A stretch of DNA of 64,000 bases from Marinobacter sp. (lineage in GTDB: Bacteria > Pseudomonadota > Gammaproteobacteria > Pseudomonadales > Oleiphilaceae), in assembly GCA_018402255.1 (NCBI GenBank), contig JAGYIS010000008.1:558001-622000 (forward strand), in the 5' to 3' direction. Both the position numbers and the translations under genes were made by a program. Below the pieces are notes generated by a model, which ran no database searches, was not told the origin of the DNA, and saw only the letters and a program-made list of their open reading frames with translations. Positions within the stretch are counted from its first letter, which is position 1. Each line of letters begins with the position of its first letter. Positions 17,545-26,930 of this stretch are shown piece after piece.

Positions 17545-18729
17545 ATGACAACAACTCATTCCGGTCGGCGTGATATCGCCATTATTAATCGCAGTTTTTG
17601 GCCCATATATCCGGTCATTGGTGAAGCGCTTTTGCGGTTCTCTGAAAAACTGGCTGGCTCTTATTCCGTGTCGGTTATCCTGCAGGATCATGTGGGTATC
17701 AGAAAGCACCTTGCCGAGCGTGAGCGGGGAGAAGGCGTTGAGTTTCTGCCGGGCAAGGCCTGGTCTAACTCCTCGAGCGGTATTCTGGTACGCGTTTTGG
17801 ATTCGGTGTACTTCATGTGCTGGGTTATCTATGCCCTGTTGCGCACCCGCCCGAAGAACGTCTACGTATCAACAGATCCCCCCGTTCTGGTGCCTTTCGT
17901 TGTGATGCTCTATGCCCGGCTGTTTGGTGCCCGGTACGTTTACCATTTGCAGGATATTCATCCGGAAGCGGCCAGGGTAGTGATGAAGGTTCAGCCGTTG
18001 GTGTATCGACTGCTGCGCTGGATGGATGGTGTGACGATGCGCCGGGCGCAGGCACTGATCACCATTACCGATGAAATGGCGGAAGAGATTCGAAAACGCT
18101 CTCGCACAAAGGTGCCTGTTTACGTTGTCAACAATCCTGCCGTCTCGTTTGATGAGGTGATTTCCCGTACCGATCGGGTGCCGGGAATGTCGTTCTGCGG
18201 GAATGCCGGAAGGCTGCAGCGTATACCGTTACTGGTCGATGCAATCACTCGATATCTTGAAACCGGCGGCACGCTGAAATTTGCTTTTGCAGGCGGCGGT
18301 GTTTTTGCACCGGATATAAAGTCGTTGGCAAGTCGCTTCTCGCAGGTTGATTACCTGGGGCAGGTTTCGGCAACGGAAGCGGCCCAGCTGAATTGTGACT
18401 ATGCGTGGGCTCTTCTGCCGATCGAAGACGAAGTCACTCGTTACGCATTTCCCAGTAAGTCATCATCCTATGTGTTTTCCGGCGCGGCGGTAATGGCGAT
18501 TTGCGGTGAGCAAACCAGTGTTTCGCAATGGGTGTCGGGTAATGGCCTTGGGGTAGTTGTTCCACCTTTGGTTGATTCCGTTGTTGAGACTTTCCGGGCG
18601 ATTGAGCGTGGTGAGATTGCTGCAGAGGCGTTTGCCGGGGATCGTGACGGCCTTCGCCAGTCGCTGAGTTTTGAGCGGTTTCTCGAGCGATTGGAAGAGT
18701 GTTTTCTGACGGGAGCTGTGTGTGAATAA
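17545..18729 (+). CDS. wbuB: GT4 glycosyltransferase, WbuB-like (L-FucNAc transferase)
   Basis: About 394 residues from ATG 17545; a GTG at 17536 is a possible alternative. The GT-B layout has an N-terminal acceptor domain with HLQDIHPEAA, a hinge near residue 195, and a donor domain with SFCGNAGRLQRIPLLVDA and PIEDEVTRYAFPSKSSSYV, where an acidic residue plus KSSSY form the sugar-nucleotide site. WbuB proteins usually follow fnlABC and add L-FucNAc, which fits here. Acceptor identity is inferred. Confidence 0.82.
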   Translation: MTTTHSGRRDIAIINRSFWPIYPVIGEALLRFSEKLAGSYSVSVILQDHVGIRKHLAERERGEGVEFLPGKAWSNSSSGILVRVLDSVYFMCWVIYALLRTRPKNVYVSTDPPVLVPFVVMLYARLFGARYVYHLQDIHPEAARVVMKVQPLVYRLLRWMDGVTMRRAQALITITDEMAEEIRKRSRTKVPVYVVNNPAVSFDEVISRTDRVPGMSFCGNAGRLQRIPLLVDAITRYLETGGTLKFAFAGGGVFAPDIKSLASRFSQVDYLGQVSATEAAQLNCDYAWALLPIEDEVTRYAFPSKSSSYVFSGAAVMAICGEQTSVSQWVSGNGLGVVVPPLVDSVVETFRAIERGEIAAEAFAGDRDGLRQSLSFERFLERLEECFLTGAVCE

Positions 18730-19660
18730 GCATGTACTGGTTACCGGTGGCAGCGGCTTTGTTGGCAGTGCACTTATTAAACGGTTGCTGAGTGAGCACC
18801 GAGAAGTGCTCGCTGTTGGCCGTAGTGAAGTGGATTTGCCCGTTGAGACAATTAAGGTTTCTTCTTTCAGCGAGCTCGGAGCATTGGGCCATGAGCTTGG
18901 CTCGGTTGACGTTGTGGTTCACTGTGCCGCCCGGGCCCATGTTATGAAAGACGACACCCAAGACTCGTTAGCCGAGTACCGAAAGGTCAATGTGGACGGG
19001 ACGTTGAACCTTGCCAGGCGCGCGTCAGAGGCCGGAGTAAAACGGTTTGTGTTTGTCAGCTCCATTAAAGTAAATGGCGAGCATACCCTGCCAGGGAGCC
19101 CGTTTACGGAAAACGTCGCGCCTGCACCGGAGGATCCTTACGGAATTTCGAAGTACGAAGCCGAGCAGAAACTTCAGGCACTGTCTGCAGAAAATGGCAT
19201 GGAGCTGGTGATCGTTCGCCCGCCTCTGGTGTACGGGCCGGGCGTGAAAGGCAACTTTGCCAGCATGATACGCCTGATGGAGAAAGGGCTACCACTTCCA
19301 CTTGGCGCTGTTGGTAATAAACGTTCACTTGTGGCGCTGGATAATCTGGTGGATCTTATTGTTACCTGTGTAGATAACCCGGCCGCAGCGAATCAAACTT
19401 TTCTGGCCGGTGATGGGCAGGATTTGTCGACCACAGAGTTGTTGAAGGGTGTCGCGAATGCCATGGGCAGATCTGCCCGGTTACTACCTGTACCGGCTGG
19501 TTTGCTGATGCTGGGTGCCTCAATGCTCGGGAAAAGAGCAATGGCGCAGCGACTGCTTGGCTCTTTACAGGTGGATATCTCCAAAGCCCGGGAAGTACTC
19601 GGCTGGCAGCCGCCAGTTTCGGTTGAGGAAGGTTTGGCGAGAGCTGTTCGGGTGGATTAA
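18722..19660 (+). CDS. NAD-dependent epimerase/reductase, WbpV-like
   Basis: 312-residue extended SDR. GTG start overlaps the previous stop by 8 nt. VLVTGGSGFVGSALIKRLL gives the Rossmann loop, FVSSIKVNGEHTL and YGISKYEAEQ give the catalytic Ser and YxxxK. It resembles WbpV and related proteins that reduce the 4-keto product of WbpM to UDP-D-QuiNAc or UDP-D-FucNAc. Its company (initiating transferase and wbpM downstream) supports this, but the stereochemistry of the product cannot be read from sequence. Confidence 0.8.
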   Translation: MNKHVLVTGGSGFVGSALIKRLLSEHREVLAVGRSEVDLPVETIKVSSFSELGALGHELGSVDVVVHCAARAHVMKDDTQDSLAEYRKVNVDGTLNLARRASEAGVKRFVFVSSIKVNGEHTLPGSPFTENVAPAPEDPYGISKYEAEQKLQALSAENGMELVIVRPPLVYGPGVKGNFASMIRLMEKGLPLPLGAVGNKRSLVALDNLVDLIVTCVDNPAAANQTFLAGDGQDLSTTELLKGVANAMGRSARLLPVPAGLLMLGASMLGKRAMAQRLLGSLQVDISKAREVLGWQPPVSVEEGLARAVRVD

Positions 19661-19732
19661 TCGTTTCCACGACAGCGAAAAAGCGCGAAATGTTCGATAC
19701 TTGGTTTTTAATCCTGATGATGGGCGGTAGTT

Positions 19733-20290
19733 GTGATTCGGTTTTTTGATCTGGTTTTTTCTTTGAGTGGGTTGGTTCTGGGGTTTCCGGTGTTGCTGTT
19801 GCTGACGGTAATCGGGCTGTTTGACACCGGCTCGCCTATTTTCAGACAGGAACGGGTCGGCCGAAATAGAAGTCCCTTTATTCTTGTGAAATTTCGCACC
19901 ATGAAAAAAGACACGGCCTCAGTAGCCAGCCATTTGGCCAGTGCGCAGGCCATCACGCCTTTCGGAAAGTTTTTGCGCCGCACCAAACTGGACGAACTGC
20001 CCCAGTTGTGGAACGTGTTGAAAGGCGAGATGAGCCTGGTGGGGCCAAGACCGTGCCTGTTCAATCAGGAAGAATTGATTGCCGAGCGTGAACAGCGAGG
20101 CGTTCTGCAAGCCCGCCCGGGTATTACCGGTCTTGCTCAGGTCAACGATATTGATATGTCTACGCCACGGCTGCTGGCCGAAACCGACGCCCGTATGTTG
20201 GCAGAGCTCAGCGTGTTCAGCTATTTTCGATATATCTTGCAAACCGTCACCGGCAAAGGGGCGGGAGATCGGGTGAAGGATTCACAATGA
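19733..20290 (+). CDS. initiating sugar-phosphate transferase (PglC/WcaJ catalytic type)
   Basis: 185 residues. It transfers a sugar-1-phosphate from a UDP-sugar to undecaprenyl phosphate, starting the repeat unit on the membrane. One N-terminal reentrant/membrane helix (residues 2-28) is followed by FRQERVGRNRSPFILVKFRTM, shown here in two parts: FRQERVGRN and ILVKFRTM. TKLDELPQLWNVLKGEM and SLVGPRP follow. Short length and a single membrane helix mark the monotopic PglC-like class, not the polytopic WbpL/WecA class usually paired with WbpM in Pseudomonas. GTG start; its end overlaps wbpM by 4 nt. Confidence 0.88.
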   Translation: MIRFFDLVFSLSGLVLGFPVLLLLTVIGLFDTGSPIFRQERVGRNRSPFILVKFRTMKKDTASVASHLASAQAITPFGKFLRRTKLDELPQLWNVLKGEMSLVGPRPCLFNQEELIAEREQRGVLQARPGITGLAQVNDIDMSTPRLLAETDARMLAELSVFSYFRYILQTVTGKGAGDRVKDSQ

Positions 20291-22221
20291 TCAACAGGTT
20301 TCTCAACCTCCCCAGAGTCCAAAAACGCATAATCTCTGTCGCATCAGACATGGTGGTTCTGTTCTTCGCCATCTGGGCCGCGTTTGCCCTACGGCTGGAG
20401 CAGGAACTGTGGATTCCCACCCGGGGCCATTTGATGGTGGCCGGCATCACCGTGTTGTTTACCATAGTGGTGTTTATACGGTTGGGCTTGTACCGGGCGG
20501 TTATCCGGTTTCTGGGAGATAAGGCGTTTTTAACCATTGTGTACGGGGTGTTTGCCTCGGCGCTGGCGCTGATCATTCTGGGTTATATGCTGCAGGTGCC
20601 GGTGCCCCGTTCTGTGCCCATTATCTATGGGTCTCTGGCGTTTTTGTTTGTCAGTGGCACGCGGTTGGGCGTGCGTATGTTGTTAAACCACCCAGGGCAG
20701 CGTAATAGAGAGGGTGTGGCCATTGTTGGCACAGGAGAAACTGGCATGGCGTTGGCCTCGGCATTGCGCCAGGGCACGGAATACCGGCCGATGCTGTTTG
20801 TGACCTTTGATAAAACCCACCACAAAACGATGATTGATGGGTTACCAGTGGTGAGTATTGATCTGGTGGCCAAGTATATTCCGAAATACCGGGTACGGCG
20901 TGTTTTGTTGGCGCTCGATCCACACTCCGGCGTGGATCGAAAACGGCTGTTGCATCAGCTCGAATCGCTGGAAGTGCCGGTGCAGACGGTGCCGTCTATG
21001 TCTGAGCTGGTGGCAGGCCAGGCCCGCATTAACGACATTCGTGATCTGGAACTTGAGGATTTGCTGGGAAGGGACACCGTGCGCCCGGATGCGGCCGTGG
21101 TTTCAGCCAGTTTGTTTGGCAAATCGGTGATGGTGACAGGGGCTGGCGGCTCTATTGGTTCTGAATTGTGTCGGCAGATTTTGCAACACAAGCCGAAGCA
21201 CCTGGTGCTGTTCGAGCAAAGTGAATTTTCGTTGTACAGCATTGAGCGGGAACTGACTATCACCAATCAGGTCGAGAACCTGGGTGTGGAAATCCACCCA
21301 CTGCTGGGTAATGTTGTTCACCGTCGTCGCTGCGAAGCGGTGATGCGGGCGTTCGGGGTGCAATCGGTCTATCACGCGGCGGCCTACAAGCATGTGCCTT
21401 TGGTTGAGCATAATGTGATTGAAGGCATTCAGAACAATGTGTTCGGCAGCTTTCATGTGGCAGAGGCGGCTATTGCGGCAGGCGTGGAGCGCTTTGTGCT
21501 GATCTCCACCGACAAGGCGGTGCGCCCCACCAATGTGATGGGCGCCAGCAAGCGCCTGGCGGAGTTGGTGTTGCAGGGGCTGGCGCAGCGCCAGAGCAAC
21601 ACGGTATTCTCGATGGTACGGTTTGGCAATGTGCTGGGATCCTCTGGCTCCGTGGTGCCGCTGTTCCGGGGGCAGATCCGCGATGGCGGGCCGCTGACGG
21701 TTACCCATCCAGACATCATCCGTTATTTCATGACCATTCCGGAAGCCAGCCAGCTGGTGCTGCAAGCGGGCAGCATGGGGCAGGGCGGTGAAGTGTTTGT
21801 GCTGGACATGGGCGAGCCGGTAAAAATCGCCGATCTGGCCCGGAAAATGATTCATCTGATGGGCCTAACGGAGAAAACAGAAGACCGGCCGAATGGCGAT
21901 ATCGAAATTACCTACTCCGGCCTGAGGCCAGGAGAGAAGCTTTACGAAGAGCTGTTGATTGGTAACGATCCCCAGGGCACCGCCCACCCCCGAATCATGA
22001 TGGCCCGGGAAGTGTCTTTGCCCTGGGTACAGGTTGAGGAACTGCTTTCCGCCCTGACTCAGGCCAGTCATGCGTTTGATTGTCAGCGCATTATAGAAAT
22101 ATTGAAGGAAGCGCCAACAGGCTATGCCCCGAATGGAGAAACGGCAGACCTGGTTTGGTGTAACAGCGACCAGGAAGCAGTCGTTACCTCTGGTGCCAAC
22201 AAGGTGCTGCACCTGGGATAG
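20287..22221 (+). CDS. wbpM: membrane UDP-GlcNAc C4,6-dehydratase
   Basis: 644 residues. The N-terminal four membrane helices lie within residues ~10-115, a CoA-binding-like domain at ~135-260, and the catalytic SDR domain from ~275. GAGGSIGSELCRQI is the nucleotide loop and STDKAVRPTNVMGASK the active site, with Met replacing Tyr as known for WbpM. It makes UDP-4-keto-6-deoxy-GlcNAc for QuiNAc/FucNAc-type sugars. Like wbpM in Pseudomonas, it ends the locus. ATGA overlap with the preceding transferase. Confidence 0.95.
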   Translation: MINRFLNLPRVQKRIISVASDMVVLFFAIWAAFALRLEQELWIPTRGHLMVAGITVLFTIVVFIRLGLYRAVIRFLGDKAFLTIVYGVFASALALIILGYMLQVPVPRSVPIIYGSLAFLFVSGTRLGVRMLLNHPGQRNREGVAIVGTGETGMALASALRQGTEYRPMLFVTFDKTHHKTMIDGLPVVSIDLVAKYIPKYRVRRVLLALDPHSGVDRKRLLHQLESLEVPVQTVPSMSELVAGQARINDIRDLELEDLLGRDTVRPDAAVVSASLFGKSVMVTGAGGSIGSELCRQILQHKPKHLVLFEQSEFSLYSIERELTITNQVENLGVEIHPLLGNVVHRRRCEAVMRAFGVQSVYHAAAYKHVPLVEHNVIEGIQNNVFGSFHVAEAAIAAGVERFVLISTDKAVRPTNVMGASKRLAELVLQGLAQRQSNTVFSMVRFGNVLGSSGSVVPLFRGQIRDGGPLTVTHPDIIRYFMTIPEASQLVLQAGSMGQGGEVFVLDMGEPVKIADLARKMIHLMGLTEKTEDRPNGDIEITYSGLRPGEKLYEELLIGNDPQGTAHPRIMMAREVSLPWVQVEELLSALTQASHAFDCQRIIEILKEAPTGYAPNGETADLVWCNSDQEAVVTSGANKVLHLG

Positions 22222-22379
22222 GGTTTACACAACAAGGATTGTTGCATGATCGAGATTACTCACCACGGCGCCATAAACGGCGTGACTGGCTCCTGCCACG
22301 AACTCCGAATGTCGCTGGCTACAAAAGGCTCTCAGTCTGCAAAAGCGCCTGCCCCCTCGGGGCCGCACCAAACACCGCC

Positions 22380-22427
22380 GGCTACAAAGGGGTCTGACCC
22401 CCTGGGGTCAGACCCCACCCTTCTGCC
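22380..22427. repeat. REP-like repeat, type A, inside the MBL gene
   Basis: Contains GGGGTCTGACCCC and GGGGTCAGACCCC separated by two bases, flanked by CTACAAA on the left and ACCCTTCTGCC on the right. It is read in frame as TKGSDP-L-GSDPTLLP in the host gene. Near-identical flanks occur at 23167. Confidence 0.85.
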
Positions 22428-23166
22428 TGAGACGATCTCCACAGCCGGCATCCTCATAGACTGCGGCCTTTTTCAAGGCTCCGAAGCCAAAACCCGCAGC
22501 ACCGCCCAAGACCTCGCCATCGACTTCCCCATCGATCACATCCGCGCCCTGGTCGTCACCCACGTGCACATCGACCATGTTGGCCGCATTCCCTACCTGC
22601 TTGCCGCCGGCTTTGACGGCCCCATCATCTGTTCTGAACCCTCCGCCATCATGCTCCCGGAAATCCTCGAAGATGCCCTGAAAATTGGCTTCACCCGGGA
22701 TCGTGCTTTAATCAACCGTGTTCTCGGTGTTATTCGTTCACGTTTGGTACCCGTGCCCTATGGCCGGTGGCACTCGGTGTTCGAGGAAGAGGCGAGTAGC
22801 TTGAAAGTTCGTTTACAACGGGCCGGGCACATTCTGGGTTCGGCCTATGTGGAGTGTGATGCGGTATCTGGCAGGTCGTCTGAGCGAATAGTCTTCAGCG
22901 GAGATCTTGGCGCTCCCCATTCGCCCCTGTTGCCAGAGCCCTCGGCCCCTGAACGTGCCGACCGCCTGGTGATTGAAAGCACCTACGGCGACAAAAACCA
23001 CGAAGATCGTGAAACCCGTCGGTATCGTTTGAAGGCAGTGTTGGAGCACGCTCTGGAGGACGGCGGCACGGTGCTGATCCCGGCGTTCAGCATCGGCCGC
23101 ACGCAGGAGCTGTTGTACGAGATTGAGGGGCTGATTGCCGAGTTTGGCGATAGCCAGATTTCGCCG

Positions 23167-23213
23167 TCTACAAAGGGGTCTGACCCCTCGGGGTCAGACC
23201 CCACCCTTCTGCC
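23167..23213. repeat. REP-like repeat, type A, second copy inside the MBL gene
   Basis: Same structure and flanks as the copy at 22380 (CTACAAA ... ACCCTTCTGCC), again in frame. A decayed half-unit (GTAGGGACAGACCCC) follows at about 23279-23293. Confidence 0.85.
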
Positions 23214-23908
23214 CGCGACTGACTCCAGCCCTCTGCCAGCGGCAGGCTCTAATCCCGACAATGTGGGCGTCAGTCCACGTAGGGACAGACCCCTTACCTG
23301 GAGCGATCTGGAAATCGTCGTCGACTCCCCCTGGCCGCCGAGTTCACCAAAATCTACCGCGACCTAAAACCCTACTGGGACGACGAAGCCCGTTCCCTGG
23401 TTAAAGCCGGCCGCCATCCGCTCTCTTTCGAGCAGCTAACGGTCATCAATTCCCACGAGGACCACCTCAATGCCGTGGAATACCTGGCGAAATCCCATCG
23501 CCCTTGTGTTGTCATTGCAGGTTCTGGTATGTGCGCCGGCGGCAGGGTGGTAAATTATCTGAAAGCGATGCTGGGTGATGCCCGCAACGATGTGCTTTTC
23601 GTGGGCTACCAGGCCGCCGGCACCCCGGGGCGGGATATTTTGACCCACGGCCCTCGAGGTGGCTGGGTAGAGCTGGACGGCGATCGCTACAATATCCGCG
23701 CCCAGATCCACACGGTCGGTGGCTATTCCGCCCATGCGGGGCAGGAGGATCTGCTGAATTTTGTAAAAGGTATTTCCGAGGCGCCCAGAGAAATTCGAGT
23801 CGTGCACGGAGATGATGGTGCCAAGCGGGCGTTGCAGGCGCAGTTGCGGAGGTGTGTGCCACACTCAGACGTTGTTATCCCAGGCTAATCCCAAAGGCTA
23901 CAAAACAT

Positions 23909-23965
23909 GCGGGGGTCAGACCCCCGCGCATTTGATGGACCAAAATGTATTTGGGTCTGACCCCA
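23909..23965. repeat. REP-like hairpin before the UDP-sugar dehydrogenase gene
   Basis: GGGGGTCAGACCCCC at the left end and TTGGGTCTGACCCC at the right end bracket an imperfect inverted repeat. It fills the gap between the MBL gene and the dehydrogenase, ending 6 nt before the latter's ribosome binding site, so it lies in the presumed leader. Confidence 0.75.
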
Positions 23966-23979
23966 AAACTGGAGGAATA

Positions 23980-25242
23980 ATGAAAAAGATCGCAGTGATA
24001 GGTTTGGGTTATGTGGGGTTGCCTTTGGCTGCGGCCTTTGGTGATAAGCGTAAGGTGGTGGGTTTCGATATCAATGCCAGGCGTATAGCGGAGCTTAAAG
24101 ACGGTGTTGACTTTACCCTGGAGGTTTCGCGAGAGGAGCTGGCGGCGTCTGAGGGGTTGTCTTTTGCCGATTCGCTGGACGGCATTGCCGATTGCCAGAT
24201 TTACATCGTGACAGTGCCCACGCCGATTGATGAGTTTAAAAAACCGGATTTAACGCCGTTGGTAAAGGCCAGTGAGACGGTTGGTCAGGTGCTGAAAAAA
24301 GGCGACATCGTTATTTATGAATCCACGGTGTACCCGGGCGCTACGGAAGAAGTCTGTGTGCCGGTGCTGGAAAAGATGTCTGGCCTGAAGTTTAACCAGG
24401 ATTTCTTTGCCGGTTACAGCCCGGAGCGCATTAACCCCGGTGACAAAGAGCACCGGGTGACCACCATCATGAAGGTGACCTCTGGCTCAACGCCTGAGAT
24501 TGCCGATGAAGTGGATGCCTTGTACGCCGATATCATTACCGCCGGCACCCACAAAGCCAGTTCTATCAGAGTGGCGGAGGCGGCCAAGGTTATTGAGAAC
24601 ACTCAGCGCGATTTGAACATTGCGCTGATGAATGAATTGTCGATGATTTTTGCGCGCCTGGGCATTGATACCCATGAGGTGTTGGCGGCGGCAGGCACCA
24701 AATGGAATTTCCTGCCCTTTAAGCCGGGTCTGGTGGGCGGGCATTGTATTGGTGTCGACCCGTATTATCTGACTCATAAAGCGCAAGCCATTGGTTATAA
24801 CCCGGAGATTATTCTGGCTGGCCGTCGGGTTAACGACAATATGGGGCCCTATGCAGCGGCGGCACTGGTCAAAGCAATGATCAAAAAAGGACACACCATT
24901 GCGCGTTCGCGAGTATTGGTGATGGGTTTAACTTTTAAAGAAAATTGCCCGGATTTACGTAATACCCGCGTTATTGATGTGGTTGAAGAGCTCAAAGACT
25001 TTGGTTGTGATGTTGATGTGACGGACTGCTGGGCCAATAACGCAGAAGCCGAACATGAATACGGTATTTCTCTGGTTAGTCATCCGGAAAAGGGCAAATA
25101 CGATGCCGTGTTCCTGGCGGTGCCTCACCGGGAGTATGCAGTATTATCCGCGGATGAATTACGCTCCTATGCCAACGCTGACGGTGTGTTGTTTGATCTG
25201 AAAGGTGTATTGCCACTGGGGCAGGCCGATCTGAGGCTTTAA
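23980..25242 (+). CDS. tviB: UDP-N-acetyl-hexosamine 6-dehydrogenase (TviB/WbpO type)
   Basis: Oxidises C6 of a UDP-HexNAc to the uronic acid with NAD. 420 residues from ATG 23980, where GGAGG at 23971-23975 is ideal; the open frame upstream is repeat sequence. Rossmann loop [22 protein letters not shown], and the catalytic cysteine in [16 protein letters not shown] (Cys near residue 255) are clear. The C-terminal domain has [17 protein letters not shown]. Resemblance is to TviB/WbpO, not UDP-glucose dehydrogenase. It sits outside the ops-led operon but probably supplies a HexNAcA sugar to the same polymer. Confidence 0.9.
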   Translation: MKKIAVIGLGYVGLPLAAAFGDKRKVVGFDINARRIAELKDGVDFTLEVSREELAASEGLSFADSLDGIADCQIYIVTVPTPIDEFKKPDLTPLVKASETVGQVLKKGDIVIYESTVYPGATEEVCVPVLEKMSGLKFNQDFFAGYSPERINPGDKEHRVTTIMKVTSGSTPEIADEVDALYADIITAGTHKASSIRVAEAAKVIENTQRDLNIALMNELSMIFARLGIDTHEVLAAAGTKWNFLPFKPGLVGGHCIGVDPYYLTHKAQAIGYNPEIILAGRRVNDNMGPYAAAALVKAMIKKGHTIARSRVLVMGLTFKENCPDLRNTRVIDVVEELKDFGCDVDVTDCWANNAEAEHEYGISLVSHPEKGKYDAVFLAVPHREYAVLSADELRSYANADGVLFDLKGVLPLGQADLRL

Positions 25243-25271
25243 TTGTTTATTTAGTGCTCCGAGCCAACCAG

Positions 25272-25316
25272 TCTACAAAGGGGTCTGACCCAACGGGTCA
25301 GACCCCACCCATCGGC
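25272..25316. repeat. REP-like repeat, type A
   Basis: CTACAAAGGGGTCTGACCC, four bases, GGGTCAGACCCCACCC. Located after the dehydrogenase stop, directly followed by a longer hairpin of the same family. Confidence 0.85.
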
Positions 25317-25331
25317 TAGCGCCAATAACAA

Positions 25332-25386
25332 AGGGGTCAGACCCAAGTACATTTCTTCCCATGAAATGTACTTGGGTCTGACCCCC
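25332..25386. repeat. REP-like long hairpin, type B
   Basis: Left arm GGGGTCAGACCCAAGTACAT and its complement on the right, continuing through TTT/AAA-like bases around a short CTTCCC-type loop. The palindrome could form a strong RNA hairpin between the dehydrogenase and mvaT. Confidence 0.85.
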
Positions 25387-25508
25387 ATTTTATTAATAAG
25401 CTTTAAATTATTTACTTTGCCAATTTGCGATTTGTTTATTATTATTGCGGCTGACTTTTAGTCATATTGCACTCTGCAATAACGCCCAAAAGATAAGGTG
25501 ATATTTCC

Positions 25509-25877
25509 ATGGCAAAGATTAACGATTACTACCAAAAGAAACAGCTTATGGAAAAGCTGGCCGTTGAGCTGGAGCAGCTCGAAAAGGACCAGGCCCTTAA
25601 AGGCGAACTTGAGTTTGAAAATAAAGTTCGTGATTTGATGAAGCAGTATGATAAATCGCCAAAAGACTTCCTTCAGATTCTTGCTGCAATTGATCCTTCT
25701 ATTGCAGGTGCTAAAGCCGATATGTCCACCGGCACCCGCGCCAAGCGCCCGATGAAGACATACAAAAACCCGCACACCGGTGAAGTGGTTAAAACCCGTG
25801 GCGGCAATCACAAGACTCTGAACGAGTGGCGTGAGAAGCACGGCAAAGAAGCGGTGCAGAGCTGGCAGCAGGATTAA
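25509..25877 (+). CDS. mvaT: H-NS-like nucleoid protein, MvaT/MvaU family
   Basis: 122 residues. The N-terminal ~60 residues are a charged coiled coil for oligomerisation (QLMEKLAVELEQLEKDQ). The C-terminal DNA-binding part carries KTYKNPHTGEVVKTRGGNHK and LNEWREKHG, the hallmark of MvaT/MvaU. These xenogeneic silencers bind AT-rich DNA and repress acquired genes, so an AT-rich polysaccharide locus next door is a likely target; that link is inferred. It is monocistronic and bracketed by REP-like repeats. Confidence 0.9.
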   Translation: MAKINDYYQKKQLMEKLAVELEQLEKDQALKGELEFENKVRDLMKQYDKSPKDFLQILAAIDPSIAGAKADMSTGTRAKRPMKTYKNPHTGEVVKTRGGNHKTLNEWREKHGKEAVQSWQQD

Positions 25878-25907
25878 TTAATTAAGACTGTTACCCAGCC
25901 ATCCGGC

Positions 25908-25951
25908 TACAAAGGGGTCTGACCCGTAGGTTCAGACCCCACCCATATGCC
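25908..25951. repeat. REP-like repeat, type A
   Basis: CTACAAAGGGGTCTGACCC then GTAGG and TTCAGACCCCACCC, with one changed base in the second half. It lies between convergent mvaT and the diguanylate cyclase gene. Confidence 0.8.
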
Positions 25952-25968
25952 CGATCCATTCCCCAGAA

Positions 25969-26928
25969 TCACTCCCCAATCACCACCTTATTCCTGCCAC
26001 CCTCCTTGGCTTTATAAAGCGCCTCGTCGGCCTTCTGCAGCCACTGCATGTAATTCTCTGGTTCCTCGGTCAGTTGCGCAACGCCCATGCTAACGGTGTA
26101 CTGGATGTTATGGCCGGTACTGGTGGCCACCGTGGATTTCTCGATGGTGTCGCGGATGCGTTCGCAGATGATGAGGGCGTTATCGGCGTCGGTTTCCGGC
26201 AGGATGATACCGAATTCCTCGCCGCCGTAACGGCCAGCGCTATCCGATTGGCGGATGCCGTTGCGGGTGGTTTGCGCGGTGTGGCGAATGACTTCGTCGC
26301 CAGTCAGGTGGCCATAGGTGTCATTCACTTTTTTGAAGTGATCAATATCGAACATCACCAGGCTGGTGGCATGGCCATAACGGCGGAAGCGTTCGTATTC
26401 GGCATCCACCAGGTTCTCCCAGGTGCCGCGGTTGAGCATGCCGGTCAAACGGTCGGTCATGCTGAGTTTGGCGAGCTTTTCATTGGCGCGCTCAAGAGCC
26501 CGTTTGCTGCTGGCAAACTCGGTAACGTCATAGATCAGCAGGCAGATCTTATCCACTGCTCCGTTTGTATCGGTAAGCGGGCTGATGGTGAGGTTCTGGA
26601 ACATGTATTCTTCGGTGCCGGTGATGGGCCGGGTGTTGCGGAACCGGAACAGATACGGGCGTTGCTCCCAGGAGGTAAAGGCCCGGGTGTTAAGCATGGC
26701 TACGGCGTCTACTTTGCGGGTTAGCCAGGCTTGCGGAATATCCGGGAAGACCTCAAACAATACCCGGTCCCGGATCTGGCTGGCGGTGATGCCGCTGTGG
26801 TTTTCCATAAAACCGTTCCAGGCCTGCACACGGAACTCGAGATCGAGGACGACAAGGCCAACCTCGACCGATTCGAGCATGTCTACAAGCCAATGAAAGG
26901 CGTCTGCTTCCGGATTCTGAAAGGCCAT
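25969..26928 (-). CDS. PAS-GGDEF diguanylate cyclase
   Basis: 319 residues. A PAS sensor domain spans ~8-140 and a GGDEF domain ~155-319. The active motif is GGEEF, preceded five residues upstream by RQSD, an RxxD inhibitory site, so an active, product-inhibited c-di-GMP synthase is expected. DRLTGMLNR and FDIDHFKKVNDTYGH are further marks. It starts 2 nt after the stop of the upstream response regulator gene, so the two are an operon and probably one pathway. Confidence 0.92.
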   Translation of the reverse strand: MAFQNPEADAFHWLVDMLESVEVGLVVLDLEFRVQAWNGFMENHSGITASQIRDRVLFEVFPDIPQAWLTRKVDAVAMLNTRAFTSWEQRPYLFRFRNTRPITGTEEYMFQNLTISPLTDTNGAVDKICLLIYDVTEFASSKRALERANEKLAKLSMTDRLTGMLNRGTWENLVDAEYERFRRYGHATSLVMFDIDHFKKVNDTYGHLTGDEVIRHTAQTTRNGIRQSDSAGRYGGEEFGIILPETDADNALIICERIRDTIEKSTVATSTGHNIQYTVSMGVAQLTEEPENYMQWLQKADEALYKAKEGGRNKVVIGE

Positions 26929-26930
26929 GG

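Larger units (their letters stand above)
22246..23888 (+). pseudogene. MBL-fold/beta-CASP RNA-processing-type hydrolase, frameshifted and carrying REP insertions
   Basis: Metallo-beta-lactamase plus beta-CASP protein. The metal motif VTHVHIDHVGR is near residue 107, FSGDLGAPH near 211, and the C-terminal part holds VVIAGSGMCAGGRVVNYL and IHTVGGYSAHAGQ. The frame breaks at C-run 23327-23331: adding one C restores VDSPLAAEFTKIYRDL and joins the remainder through 23888 (547 residues). Two segments, about residues 25-65 and 305-350, are not part of the fold and read TKGSDP..GSDPTLLP. They are translated copies of the intergenic GGGTCAGACCC repeat. Function of such proteins is RNA or nucleic-acid cleavage; the role here is unknown. 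Confidence 0.8.

Noticed and set aside
19723-19733. GGCGGTAGTTG just before the initiating transferase gene as a second ops element
   Set aside because: Only the first 8 bases match; the conserved T at position 11 is G here, and an internal ops site 20 kb into the operon would be unusual.
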